Below, piece by piece: positions 7,158 to 14,151 of a DNA stretch of 64,000 nucleotides. The stretch's first letter is position 1; each line of letters starts with the position of its first letter. The notes below the pieces were generated by a model, which saw nothing but the letters and a program-made list of their open reading frames with translations, made no database searches and had not been told where the DNA came from. A program made the position numbers and the translations under genes. The stretch comes from Thermoleophilales bacterium (GTDB lineage Bacteria > Actinomycetota > Thermoleophilia > Solirubrobacterales > 70-9), in contig JACJWZ010000001.1 of assembly GCA_020636895.1 (NCBI GenBank), positions 806,001 to 870,000 on the forward strand, in the 5' to 3' direction.

Positions 7158-8636
7158 CTACTTACCCGAGCGGCAGCGGCCCAGCGCCGAGTGCCCGAAG
7201 GCCGCGGGTCCGTCGAAGTAGGTGAGCTTCGGCAGGTAGGGGCCGAGGATCGCCTTCTCGTCGCCGGGGGTCGACGTCAGCTGGATCGCGTGCTTGAAGC
7301 TGCGGGAGGGCAGCATGTTCCGGATCTGGAACCAGCCGAAGTCACGGTCCATGAAGCCGTCGCCGGCGTCGTCCCAGCGGATCCAGGCGATCCCGCAGGC
7401 GCGGCGGGCGGTCTTCGGCCGGTCGGCCTTGCGGCTGACGGCGATCGTGTAGATCCGCTTGCGGTTGGTGGGGATCTGCTCGTCGAAGGCGCAGTCGGTG
7501 ACCTTGGTCGTGACCGGAGCCTGGTTCATGCAGAAGCTGGTGTAGCGGACCTGGCCCGAGCCCATCCGCCCCTGACCGCGCACGGTCCCGGGCGCCGTCG
7601 GGAGCTTGCCGCGGAAGACCGCGACCTTGCCGAAGCCGCGGTTGATGGCGGTGCGGACGTAGGCGTTGTGGACGTTCGGGAAGAAGCCGCCGGAGGCGTT
7701 GCGCGGGGGTGGGGTGGGGTTGGCCCCGGGGGCGTCGTCGCCGGTCCAGAGCTGCAGCAGGTAGCGGCGGTCGTACTGCGCCCGCCACTCGCCCTCGCGG
7801 ACCGCGGGGAAGGTCTCAGGTACCAGGCGCGGGACCGACATCAGCCCGGCGAAGACGTCGACCGGAGCCGACAGCTCGCTCGGATACCGCATCGCGCGGT
7901 AGGAGTCGGCGCTGATCAGCAGCGCCCCGGGGTCGGGGACGCGGGCGTGCCCGAGCGCCTTCGACTCGGAGTCGAGCGCATCGCAGAGTGGCTGGCCCTT
8001 GAGCACGGTGCCGTCGGCGAGCGTGAGGGTCGGCTTCGGCAGGCCGACGCCGCCGGTCAGGTCGGTGCCCTTGTCGGGCACGTAGACGCGCAGCATCAGC
8101 AGGTTGAGCTCGTAGTCCTGGCCGTCCGCCGTCTCGGTCATCGGCCCGGCGTCGGGAATGACGTAGATGTCGTTGCGTGCCGCCTCGCCGGCGTAGGCCT
8201 CGAGCGGGAAGCCCGGGTTCTTCGCATCCATCACGTCGACGCGGAAGCTGCGCTTGCGCGCGTCGCGATCGGCGCCGCGGCGGAACGGGTTCGTCGATTT
8301 CGGCAGCGGGTCGATCTGGTAATCGGCGAGCGCGTCGACGCCCCGACCGGCGAGGTCGTAGGTCTGCAGCCCCATGTAGCGGGCGTGCGGATAGCGGCCG
8401 CGCAGCGTCAGCGTCGAGCCCGGCGGCCGCCGGAAGCCGGCTGCCCAGTACGTCGCGCCGGCGTCCGGGTAGGCGATGTTGAAGTCCTTCGCCCCGAACG
8501 CGCCGTAGTTCCAGAAGCAGTCGGAGAAGCGACCGCCGACCATGTCGCCTCGGGCGGCCGACGCGCTTGCCGGCAGTAGCGTCAGCGCCGCAATCGCCGC
8601 GGCGACGAATCCCGCGGCTTTCGCCCCGGCCTTCAC
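7158..8636 (-). CDS. Secreted protein of unknown function, paralogue B
   Basis: 492 residues from a GTG that overlaps the upstream paralogue's TGA (GTGA). It has a signal peptide (VAAAIAALTLLPASASA, cleavage near residue 27), then DCFWNYGAFGAKDFNIAYPD, GATYWAAGFRRPPGSTLTLRG and RYMGLQTYD. The same blocks occur in the next gene upstream (DCFWAPP, GSTYFVGQYKLPAGASLTF, RYMSWTMF), and both end with a Cys close to the C-terminus, so the two are tandem paralogues. The pattern of a short 'RYMGLQTYD' strand and a later proline-rich strand faintly recalls DUF1214/DUF1254 proteins, but I cannot assign a family. No catalytic motif or membrane anchor is visible. A GC hairpin near 7116-7147 may end the transcript. 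Confidence 0.82.
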   Translation of the reverse strand: MKAGAKAAGFVAAAIAALTLLPASASAARGDMVGGRFSDCFWNYGAFGAKDFNIAYPDAGATYWAAGFRRPPGSTLTLRGRYPHARYMGLQTYDLAGRGVDALADYQIDPLPKSTNPFRRGADRDARKRSFRVDVMDAKNPGFPLEAYAGEAARNDIYVIPDAGPMTETADGQDYELNLLMLRVYVPDKGTDLTGGVGLPKPTLTLADGTVLKGQPLCDALDSESKALGHARVPDPGALLISADSYRAMRYPSELSAPVDVFAGLMSVPRLVPETFPAVREGEWRAQYDRRYLLQLWTGDDAPGANPTPPPRNASGGFFPNVHNAYVRTAINRGFGKVAVFRGKLPTAPGTVRGQGRMGSGQVRYTSFCMNQAPVTTKVTDCAFDEQIPTNRKRIYTIAVSRKADRPKTARRACGIAWIRWDDAGDGFMDRDFGWFQIRNMLPSRSFKHAIQLTSTPGDEKAILGPYLPKLTYFDGPAAFGHSALGRCRSGK

Positions 8637-10057
8637 TTGCCCGGGCAGCCGAGCTGCCTGAAGTCGGACTTCGCCATGTACTTCGACGTGGGGAAGTAGG
8701 GGCCCATCACCTGCGACTCCGTTCCCGCCTCGTCGACCTGCTGGGGGGCATGCTTCCAGCCCGGGTCGGCGGCCATGAACCGCATGTACATGGCGCCCGC
8801 GTAGTCGCGCGAGGCCGGGTCGGGGTAGTTCTCGCCAGCTCCGAAGTTGATCCAGCGGTAGCCGCACTTGCGCCGCGCGTTTGCCGGACGATCCGCGTGG
8901 CGGCCGATGACGAGCGTGTAGCGGCGGTGCTTGGCGAGCGGCACCTGCTGGTCGTAGACGCAGTCGTATCCGAGCCCGGTGACCGGGGAGGAGCCGCTGC
9001 ACAGCGACCAGTAGCGCACCTGGTAATTGCGCGGGCTCCAGCCCTTGGAGGCCGGCAGCGTCTTCGGGAAGGTCGGCATCTTCCCCGAGACCGTGAGCAG
9101 GCGGCCGTACTTGAGGCTGGTCGACGTCAGCAGGTAGCTGGTGTCGGGGTTGGACTGGAAGCCGCCGCTTTCGACCGGTGGGTAGGTCGCGGCGCGCTCG
9201 GCCGGGTCGGAGATGAAGGCGCCGGCGACGTTGTAGGACGCGTTCCAGAACTTCTCCCAGCGCGGCGGGTCGAGGGCCGGCGCGTTCACCGGGTCGGAGG
9301 ACTCGGCGACGAGGGACTTCCACAGCGCGGCCGGGAAGGTAGACGTGCTCGCGTCCTTGATCGGGTCGAGCATCGCGCAGGCGGCGTCGCCGCGCACCTC
9401 GGTGCCGTCGGCGAGGTTGAGGACGAGCTTGGGCAGTCCGGCGTCGCCGGTGCCGTCGCGACCGCGGTCGGGCAGGTAGTTGCGGATGCTCATGCCGAGG
9501 CGGGTGTCGGGATCGGTGGTCTGGGTGTAGATCGTGTTCGGGGCGCGCACGGCCGGGATCGGACCCGAGACGATGTGGAAGGTGTAGCGGCGGGGGCCAC
9601 CGGTGCGGCTGCCGCCGGGCCGGAACGGGTTGACCGAGCCCTTGTCGGGGCGGATGTTGAGGTCGCGAAGGTGGTCGGCGGAGGCGATCTGCCCGAGGGC
9701 GCCGGGGCGGCCGAACATCGTCCACGACATGTAGCGCTGGTGCCCGAACTTGCCGTGGAAGGTGAGGCTGGCGCCGGCCGGAAGCTTGTACTGCCCCACG
9801 AAGTAGGTCGAGCCGACGTCCGGATAGAGGTTCGGCTTCTGGATCGGTATCGCGTTCGGCAGGTTCGCGTAGTCCATCCCCTTCGGCGGCGCCCAGAAGC
9901 AGTCGTGGCCGTAGAGCTGGTCCGTCTCGACGGCGATGTGATGGGGGAGGTAATTGAGGTTGGCCCGGGCCGGGGTGACGATCGCGAAGGTCGCCGCGGA
10001 CGCGATCAGAACGGAGAGCAGGAGCCCGCGCACGGGGGATCGGCGGTCAGCGGTCAT
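8633..10057 (-). CDS. Secreted protein of unknown function, paralogue A
   Basis: 474 residues from the ATG at 10057, with GAGGAG six bases upstream; a GTG two codons earlier abuts that site and is less likely. The N-terminal signal peptide (LLLSVLIASAATFAIVTPARA) is followed by a mature domain containing DCFWAPPKGMDYANLPNA, GQYKLPAGASLTFHGKFGHQ and ADGTEVRGDAACAML. It ends FRQLGCPGK. It is the first gene of a two-gene minus-strand operon with paralogue B, divergent from a TetR regulator. That arrangement suggests that the TetR protein controls the pair, as with genes for handling of hydrophobic compounds, but substrate and activity are unknown. Confidence 0.85.
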   Translation of the reverse strand: MTADRRSPVRGLLLSVLIASAATFAIVTPARANLNYLPHHIAVETDQLYGHDCFWAPPKGMDYANLPNAIPIQKPNLYPDVGSTYFVGQYKLPAGASLTFHGKFGHQRYMSWTMFGRPGALGQIASADHLRDLNIRPDKGSVNPFRPGGSRTGGPRRYTFHIVSGPIPAVRAPNTIYTQTTDPDTRLGMSIRNYLPDRGRDGTGDAGLPKLVLNLADGTEVRGDAACAMLDPIKDASTSTFPAALWKSLVAESSDPVNAPALDPPRWEKFWNASYNVAGAFISDPAERAATYPPVESGGFQSNPDTSYLLTSTSLKYGRLLTVSGKMPTFPKTLPASKGWSPRNYQVRYWSLCSGSSPVTGLGYDCVYDQQVPLAKHRRYTLVIGRHADRPANARRKCGYRWINFGAGENYPDPASRDYAGAMYMRFMAADPGWKHAPQQVDEAGTESQVMGPYFPTSKYMAKSDFRQLGCPGK

Positions 10058-10096
10058 GGGCACTCCTCGCGTTGGGCTCGACGGGGGACGAAGGCA

Positions 10097-10147
10097 ACCT
10101 ATCCGCCTATTTGTAGCTTTGTCAAGTTGGGTACTGCGTAAATAATG
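10097..10147. promoter_or_regulatory. Overlapping divergent promoters between the secreted pair and tetR
   Basis: On minus, a perfect -35 TTGACA (plus 10120-10125) and a -10 TAGGTT (10097-10102) are 17 bases apart. On plus, TTGTCA (10119-10124) and ATAATG (10142-10147) are also 17 apart. The two -35 boxes overlap almost completely, so the polymerases should compete, and a repressor bound near the centre would affect both. The stretch is markedly AT-richer than its surroundings. No clear inverted-repeat operator was found. Confidence 0.65.
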
Positions 10148-10160
10148 TTAGGATCGGGCC

Positions 10161-10796
10161 ATGCTCAAGAGCTCTCCGCCGGCCTCGGTGGCGGCGCCAA
10201 GCCGTAGCCCGCGCCGAATGTCGCCGAAGGACCGCCGCGAGCAGCTCCTCGTTGCCGCCATGGCGGTCGTCGCCGAGCAGGGCTTCACCGAGTTCTCGCT
10301 CGACGACGTCGCCGCCCGCGCCGACGTGACGCGGAACCTGCTCTACCACTACTTCCCCGGCGGCCGGGCGGCGCTGGCGCTCGCGGTCGCCGACGCCGCC
10401 GGGCACGAGCTCACCGACGATTGGCTGACCGACGAGTCGATTCCGCTGGCCGAGCGGCTGATCGTTAACAACGGCCGGATGATCGAGCACGCGATGGCGC
10501 CGACCGTGGCCTGGAAGATCTACCGCCAGGCCCTGAATGCCTCCGACCCCGCGCTGCGGGCGACGACCGACCGCTACGTCGACAGCGTGATCGCGGCGAT
10601 CGCGCTCAACAACCTCGGTACCGAGCGACCGTCGGCGCCCGCCCGATCCGCCCTCAAGGGCTATCTCGCGTTCTTCGGCGCCGCCCTCGACGAGGCCCGC
10701 GCTACGGGAACGGCGCCGGAGCGGATGCTGCCGATCCTGACCGAGACGCTGGCAGCGGCGATGCGGGCTGCGGCTGACTTGCCCAGCGGCGACTGA
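10161..10796 (+). CDS. TetR-family transcriptional regulator
   Basis: 211 residues. A basic 20-residue N-terminal tail precedes a TetR helix-turn-helix at about residues 26-72: EQLLVAAMAVVAEQGFTEFS, then LDDVAARADVTRNLLYHYFP. The alpha-helical ligand and dimer domain follows. Such repressors usually bind near their own gene and release DNA on binding a small hydrophobic ligand. The gene is divergent from the two secreted paralogues across 103 bases with overlapping promoters, so these are its likely targets. The predicted -10 ends 13 bases before the ATG, giving a very short leader with only AGGA as a ribosome site. Confidence 0.9.
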   Translation: MLKSSPPASVAAPSRSPRRMSPKDRREQLLVAAMAVVAEQGFTEFSLDDVAARADVTRNLLYHYFPGGRAALALAVADAAGHELTDDWLTDESIPLAERLIVNNGRMIEHAMAPTVAWKIYRQALNASDPALRATTDRYVDSVIAAIALNNLGTERPSAPARSALKGYLAFFGAALDEARATGTAPERMLPILTETLAAAMRAAADLPSGD

Positions 10797-10849
10797 GGCC
10801 GGCTCAGCTCATCAGGTTCCCGCGCTTCGGCCCGGACCGGTCGTCGTCG

Positions 10850-11290
10850 CTACCGCGGTTCGAGGATCACGACCGGGATCTCCCGGTCGGTGCGCTCCTG
10901 GTAGCCCTCGTAGCCGGAGTAGGTCGCGACCGCCTTCGGCCACAGCCGCTCCCGCTCCACGGGCGTCGCCACCCGCGCGTGCACCTCGCGCTTCTCACGG
11001 CCGATCTGAACCGTCGTGTCCGGGTGCGCGCGCAGGTTGTGGAACCAGGCGGGGTGCTTCGGGTGGCCGCCCTTGGAGGCGATGATGACGACGTCGTCGC
11101 CATCGGCCACGTAGACCAGCGGCGTCGTCCGCTTGGCGCCGCTCTTCGCGCCGACGTGGTCCAACAGCAGCATCGGCGGGCCACCGGGGACGGTGTGGCC
11201 GACCCGCCCGCCGGTCAGCCGGTAGATCGCGACGTGGCCGCCGATGAGGCGGTTGAGCACCGGCCATGACCTGTCGGTGAGGCTCGCCAA
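10850..11290 (-). CDS. Deazaflavin (F420)-dependent nitroreductase family protein (Ddn-like)
   Basis: 146 residues, the standard size for Ddn/PNPOx-like split-barrel proteins. The typical run LLLDHVGAKSGAKRTTPLVY is followed by VVIIASKGGHPKHPAWFHNL and the closing IPVVIL. Family members use F420 or bind other flavin/heme-type cofactors; the SGAKR and KGGHPKHPAWFHNL segments are cofactor-contact regions in Ddn. The start is TTG at 11290; no better in-frame start precedes the conserved region. It is tail to tail with tetR and follows the secreted cupredoxin-like gene on the same strand, with a short 13-bp tandem repeat between them. Confidence 0.88.
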   Translation of the reverse strand: MASLTDRSWPVLNRLIGGHVAIYRLTGGRVGHTVPGGPPMLLLDHVGAKSGAKRTTPLVYVADGDDVVIIASKGGHPKHPAWFHNLRAHPDTTVQIGREKREVHARVATPVERERLWPKAVATYSGYEGYQERTDREIPVVILEPR

Positions 11291-11309
11291 GACGATTGGC
11301 AGCCTAGAT

Positions 11310-11344
11310 CACCCCGCTCCGTCACCCCGCTCCGTCACCCCGCT
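11310..11344. repeat. 13-bp tandem repeat, 2.7 copies
   Basis: The unit CACCCCGCTCCGT occurs at 11310-11322 and 11323-11335 and partially at 11336-11344, running into the stop of the next minus-strand gene. It is a small slippage-type repeat with no evident role. Confidence 0.8.
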
Positions 11345-11892
11345 CAGCTGGGAACGGTCTCCTCGCCGCTGGGGATCGCCGGGCTGACGCCCGTGTCGCC
11401 ACCGTCGCCGGAGCCGCTGTCGTCGCCGGCCCCGTCGCCCGGCTTCTGCGGGAGCCTGACCTCGAGCTTGCCGACGACCACGCCCGGGTCGGAGCCGTCG
11501 GTGATCGGGTAGCTGCCGGGCTCGCGGAGCAGGATGTTGAAGTAGGCGGGGGTGTCGGTGCCGGCGAAATCGGTGATGCCGAGCGGCAGGATCGCGATCT
11601 CGCGGGCCGGGTCGGAGGAGACGGTGAGCGTGAGCTGGTCGCCGACGAACGCCTCCACCGTCGGCGGATCCTTGACGGAGGCGTCGATGTGGTCGCGCAC
11701 GACCTCGCCGATCGCGCCCTTGGCGCTCTCCGGCACCCCGGGAGGCTCCTCCGTGGTCGTCTCCTCGGTGGTCGTGTCCGTGGTGGTGTCGACGCCGACC
11801 AGGCGCCCGGTGCGGTCCGGGGCGATGCTCGCTGCGACCACGGAGGCCGCCAGCAGCAGGATGAGGACGATGATCAGACGCCGAGCGGCCAT
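11344..11892 (-). CDS. Membrane-anchored or secreted protein with a cupredoxin-like domain
   Basis: 182 residues. The N-terminal hydrophobic segment LIIVLILLLAASVVAASIA (about 6-24) acts as signal or anchor and is followed by a Thr/Glu-rich linker. A beta-rich domain at about 80-150 contains TVEAFVGDQLTLTVSSD and PAYFNILLREPGSYPI and ends GVVVGKLEVR; the tail is Gly/Asp/Ser-rich. The strand pattern resembles cupredoxin folds, but the Cys/His/Met copper ligands are absent, so electron transfer is not implied. It lies immediately upstream of the pilin leader, on the opposite strand. Function unknown. Confidence 0.75.
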   Translation of the reverse strand: MAARRLIIVLILLLAASVVAASIAPDRTGRLVGVDTTTDTTTEETTTEEPPGVPESAKGAIGEVVRDHIDASVKDPPTVEAFVGDQLTLTVSSDPAREIAILPLGITDFAGTDTPAYFNILLREPGSYPITDGSDPGVVVGKLEVRLPQKPGDGAGDDSGSGDGGDTGVSPAIPSGEETVPS

Positions 11893-11994
11893 CTCAGGAC
11901 TTCCGGAGCCCGGCGATCGTCTTCTGAGGTCCAGACCTCAGACCGTGATGAAGGGACGCGACTAGACATGTGTTGAGTTCGCACCGGATCTTGC

Positions 11995-12022
11995 TAAAGG
12001 TCCTTCCCGGGGTTCCCGATAG
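11995..12022 (+). promoter_or_regulatory. Sigma28/WhiG-type promoter for the major pilin
   Basis: TAAA (11995-11998), 16 bases, then CCCGATAG (12015-12022). This is close to the WhiG consensus TAAA-N16-GCCGATAA and the FliA form with N15. It lies about 30 bases before the c-di-GMP aptamer, so a transcript starting near 12028 would carry the whole riboswitch. No TTGACA/TATAAT pair is evident in this spacer. Confidence 0.6.
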
Positions 12023-12050
12023 GCGGTCCGTAATCGACATCGAGTCAGGG

Positions 12051-12135
12051 CTCTGGTGCAGAGGCAAACTCGTCGCAAGACGGGGACGCAAAACCACGGA
12101 GCTCCCAGCGGATCGGGAGCAAGCCGGGTTACCAC
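12051..12135 (+). ncRNA. Cyclic di-GMP-I (GEMM-I) riboswitch aptamer in the pilin leader
   Basis: The conserved GEMM-I elements occur in order: GAGGCAAAC (12061-12069), a P2 stem CGTC/GACG capped by the GNRA loop GCAA (12075-12078), GGGGACGCAAAACCAC (12081-12096), a P3 hairpin GCTCCC/GGGAGC, and CCGGGTTACC (12124-12133), which includes the tetraloop-receptor side. The base preceding GCAAAC is G, which by comparison with the Vc2 aptamer suggests c-di-GMP rather than cGAMP preference. The outer P1 helix is short. The aptamer ends about 70 bases before the pilin ATG. GEMM riboswitches control pilus and motility genes in other bacteria. Confidence 0.92.
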
Positions 12136-12201
12136 CGGGGTTCGAACACCCGACTGGCTAGTGCCACCGGCTCTGACTCCACTGGAAACCCTGAGGAGGG
12201 T
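12125..12201 (+). promoter_or_regulatory. Candidate riboswitch expression platform and Shine-Dalgarno-blocking hairpin
   Basis: CGGGT (12125-12129), part of the aptamer core, can instead pair with ACCCG (12148-12152), so two structures exclude each other. Just before the start codon, ACCCT (12188-12192) and AGGGT (12197-12201) form a hairpin whose loop and 3' arm contain the GAGGAGGG ribosome site. No U-rich terminator is present, which favours control of translation. How the two parts communicate is not clear from sequence alone. Confidence 0.4.
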
Positions 12202-12205
12202 AACT

Positions 12206-12619
12206 ATGTTGGAGAAGTTCCGTGAGCGGCGCAACGAGGAGTCGGGTTTCACCCTGGTTGAGCTCCTCGTCGTGATGCTCATCCTGGGCATCCTGGCCGC
12301 GATCGCGATCCCCGCGTTCTTCAGCCAGCGTGACAAGGGCTACGACTCGGACGCCAAGGCGAACGCTCGTACCACCCAGACCGCGATGGAGACCTACTTC
12401 ATCGACAACGATGGCACCTACGCGACGGCGACCATCGCCGACCTGGAGGACATCGAGGGCACGATCAGCGATTTCGCTGGCAGCGTGGCGCTCTCCGGTC
12501 TCGCCGCGAACACCTACACGATCACGTCGACGTCGGATTCCGGCAACACGTACCTGATCACCCGGAACGCAGACGGTTCCGTGGATCAGACCTGTACCGG
12601 TGACGGCTGCAAGTGGTAG
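12206..12619 (+). CDS. pilA: Major type IV pilin (prepilin)
   Basis: 137 residues. A 14-residue charged leader MLEKFRERRNEESG is followed by the prepilin peptidase site and class-III helix FTLVELLVVMLILGILAAIA (cleavage after Gly14, Glu at mature position 5). A short globular domain ends with a Cys pair, CTGDGC. It is the major subunit by size and by its strong GAGGAGG ribosome site. It is preceded by a WhiG-type promoter and a c-di-GMP aptamer and followed by two strong hairpins, so it is probably expressed far above the minor pilins. The ATG at 12206 was chosen because the upstream open frame is riboswitch sequence. Confidence 0.95.
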   Translation: MLEKFRERRNEESGFTLVELLVVMLILGILAAIAIPAFFSQRDKGYDSDAKANARTTQTAMETYFIDNDGTYATATIADLEDIEGTISDFAGSVALSGLAANTYTITSTSDSGNTYLITRNADGSVDQTCTGDGCKW

Positions 12620-12657
12620 CACGCTGATCCGGCTCTGAGCCGGCAGCGAGTTCCGAA

Positions 12658-12682
12658 GGAGGCGGGCCCTGTGCCCGCCTCC
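12658..12682 (+). terminator. Terminator-like hairpin 1 after the pilin gene
   Basis: GGAGGCGGGC (12658-12667) pairs perfectly with GCCCGCCTCC (12673-12682) around a 5-base loop; TCTCGTTCT follows. It probably ends or attenuates the abundant pilin mRNA. Confidence 0.7.
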
Positions 12683-12691
12683 TCTCGTTCT

Positions 12692-12713
12692 GCCCCCAGC
12701 GCGCGCTGGGGGC
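12692..12713 (+). terminator. Terminator-like hairpin 2 after the pilin gene
   Basis: GCCCCCAGC (12692-12700) pairs perfectly with GCTGGGGGC (12705-12713) around a 4-base loop, ten bases after the first hairpin. The pair would stabilise the pilin mRNA 3' end and reduce read-through into the minor pilins. Confidence 0.65.
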
Positions 12714-12780
12714 TTCCCCGACCTCCGGCCACAGGTGTTTGCAGACCTCAAGTTCGTGCCTGCCGTGCCGATGTTCTCCC

Positions 12781-14151
12781 GTGTTCGTACGCGCCCGTAA
12801 GCGCCTGCTCCAGGATCAGCGAGGGTTCACGCTGATCGAGGGCCTCGTCGCCGGCATCCTCCTGCTGTCGGCGATGACCGCGACCTACGGACTCCTCGCC
12901 ACGAGCGGCCGGGCCGAGCAGGACCAGCGGATGCGCAGCCAGTCCTATGCGATCGCCCAGGAGGACCAGGCGCGGATGCGCTCCCTGCGCATCAGCCAGC
13001 TGATGACGCTGAACCAGACGCGCACCGTGGTCCAGGACGGCTCGACGTACACGGTCGTCTCCAAGGGCCAGTACGTCAACGACCAGTCCGGCACGGCCTC
13101 CTGCGAGGACGGCACCTCGAGCGCCGACTACATCAAGGTCAGCTCGACGGTCAGCTGGCATGGGAGCCGGTCCGCGCCGCCGACGGTGATCGAGAGCCTC
13201 GTCGCGCCGCCGAACGGAACCTTCTCCGCCGACCGCGGCACGCTCGCGATCGCGGTTCGTGACGGCGCCGGCAACCCGGTCTCCGGTCTGTCGCTGAGCG
13301 GATCCGGGGCCGGGACGTTCAGCGGCACCACGGGCACCAACGGGTGCGCGGTGTTCACCAACCTCCCCGAGGGGGACTACACGCTGACGCCGGGCACGGC
13401 GATGGGGGTGGTCGACAAGGACGGCGCGACCCCGACCGCGCAGACGGTGAGCGTGGTCGGCCAGAGCACCAACACGGTCGCCCTCCAGTACGACAGCCCC
13501 GGCACCCTGCAGCTCTCCTTCAAGACCCGGATCGGCGGCACCGTGCAGGCTTCGAAGGCCGACTCGGTCGTCGTCTTCAACTCCGGGATGACCAAGGAGG
13601 CGACCTTCGGGACGATCGGAGACGAGCAGTCGACGATCACGACCGGATCGCTCTTCCCGTTCTCGTCCCAGGACACGATCTACGCGGGCAGCTGCACCGA
13701 CAACAACCCGAACCCGACCAACATCGTCAACCCGCCGGCCGCGGCTGCGCTCGTGCAAGCCACGGTGCTGAAGAACCAGCTCGTGACCGTCACCCCGTCG
13801 ATCCAGCTGCCGGCGTTGCAGCTGACCGTCCGGACCGGGACGAGCTCGGGCAGCCCCGGAAGCATCGTCAGCAACGCCGCGGTCACGATCACCGACGCCG
13901 GGTGCACCAGCCCGACGGTCAAGCGCACCTACACGAACCGCACCAGCGGCAGCCCGACCGGGCTCGTTCCGACCGGGCAGAGCACCGTCGACCCCGGGAT
14001 GCCCTACGGCGTCTACAACATCTGCGCCTACAACGGCTCGCGCCGCAACACCTTGACCAACGTCGCCGTGCAGACGACCGCCAGCGACACGAGCCGGACC
14101 ATCTACCTGGGCTCCGGCGCGACCGGATCGACGACGGGGGCCTGCCCGTGA
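12781..14151 (+). CDS. Large minor pilin (PilV-like) with surface beta-sandwich modules
   Basis: 456 residues from the GTG at 12781; a TTG 42 bases upstream would add a Cys-rich stretch unlike a leader. The leader ends QDQRG, then FTLIEGLVAGILLLSAMTAT, a class-III prepilin helix with Glu5. The rest is far larger than a pilin head: it contains beta-rich, carboxypeptidase-regulatory/CNA-B-like modules, for example LAIAVRDGAGNPVSGLSLSG with NGCAVFTNLPEGDYTL, and later LQLTVRTGTSSG with GVYNICAYNG. Such modules occur in adhesins, so this may be a tip or adhesive minor pilin. It is first in the chain of overlapping minor pilin genes; the next GTG overlaps its TGA. Confidence 0.87.
   Translation: MFVRARKRLLQDQRGFTLIEGLVAGILLLSAMTATYGLLATSGRAEQDQRMRSQSYAIAQEDQARMRSLRISQLMTLNQTRTVVQDGSTYTVVSKGQYVNDQSGTASCEDGTSSADYIKVSSTVSWHGSRSAPPTVIESLVAPPNGTFSADRGTLAIAVRDGAGNPVSGLSLSGSGAGTFSGTTGTNGCAVFTNLPEGDYTLTPGTAMGVVDKDGATPTAQTVSVVGQSTNTVALQYDSPGTLQLSFKTRIGGTVQASKADSVVVFNSGMTKEATFGTIGDEQSTITTGSLFPFSSQDTIYAGSCTDNNPNPTNIVNPPAAAALVQATVLKNQLVTVTPSIQLPALQLTVRTGTSSGSPGSIVSNAAVTITDAGCTSPTVKRTYTNRTSGSPTGLVPTGQSTVDPGMPYGVYNICAYNGSRRNTLTNVAVQTTASDTSRTIYLGSGATGSTTGACP

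Noticed and set aside
7158..9725. 855-codon minus-strand frame apparently fusing two secreted proteins
   Set aside because: Its upstream part is the wrong frame of paralogue A. The real paralogue B starts at the GTG at 8636, overlapping the TGA of paralogue A.
12138..12160. GGTTCGAAC, tRNA T-loop-like sequence
   Set aside because: No acceptor, D or anticodon arms can be drawn around it and it lies in the 3' side of the GEMM-I leader; the match is chance or part of the expression platform.
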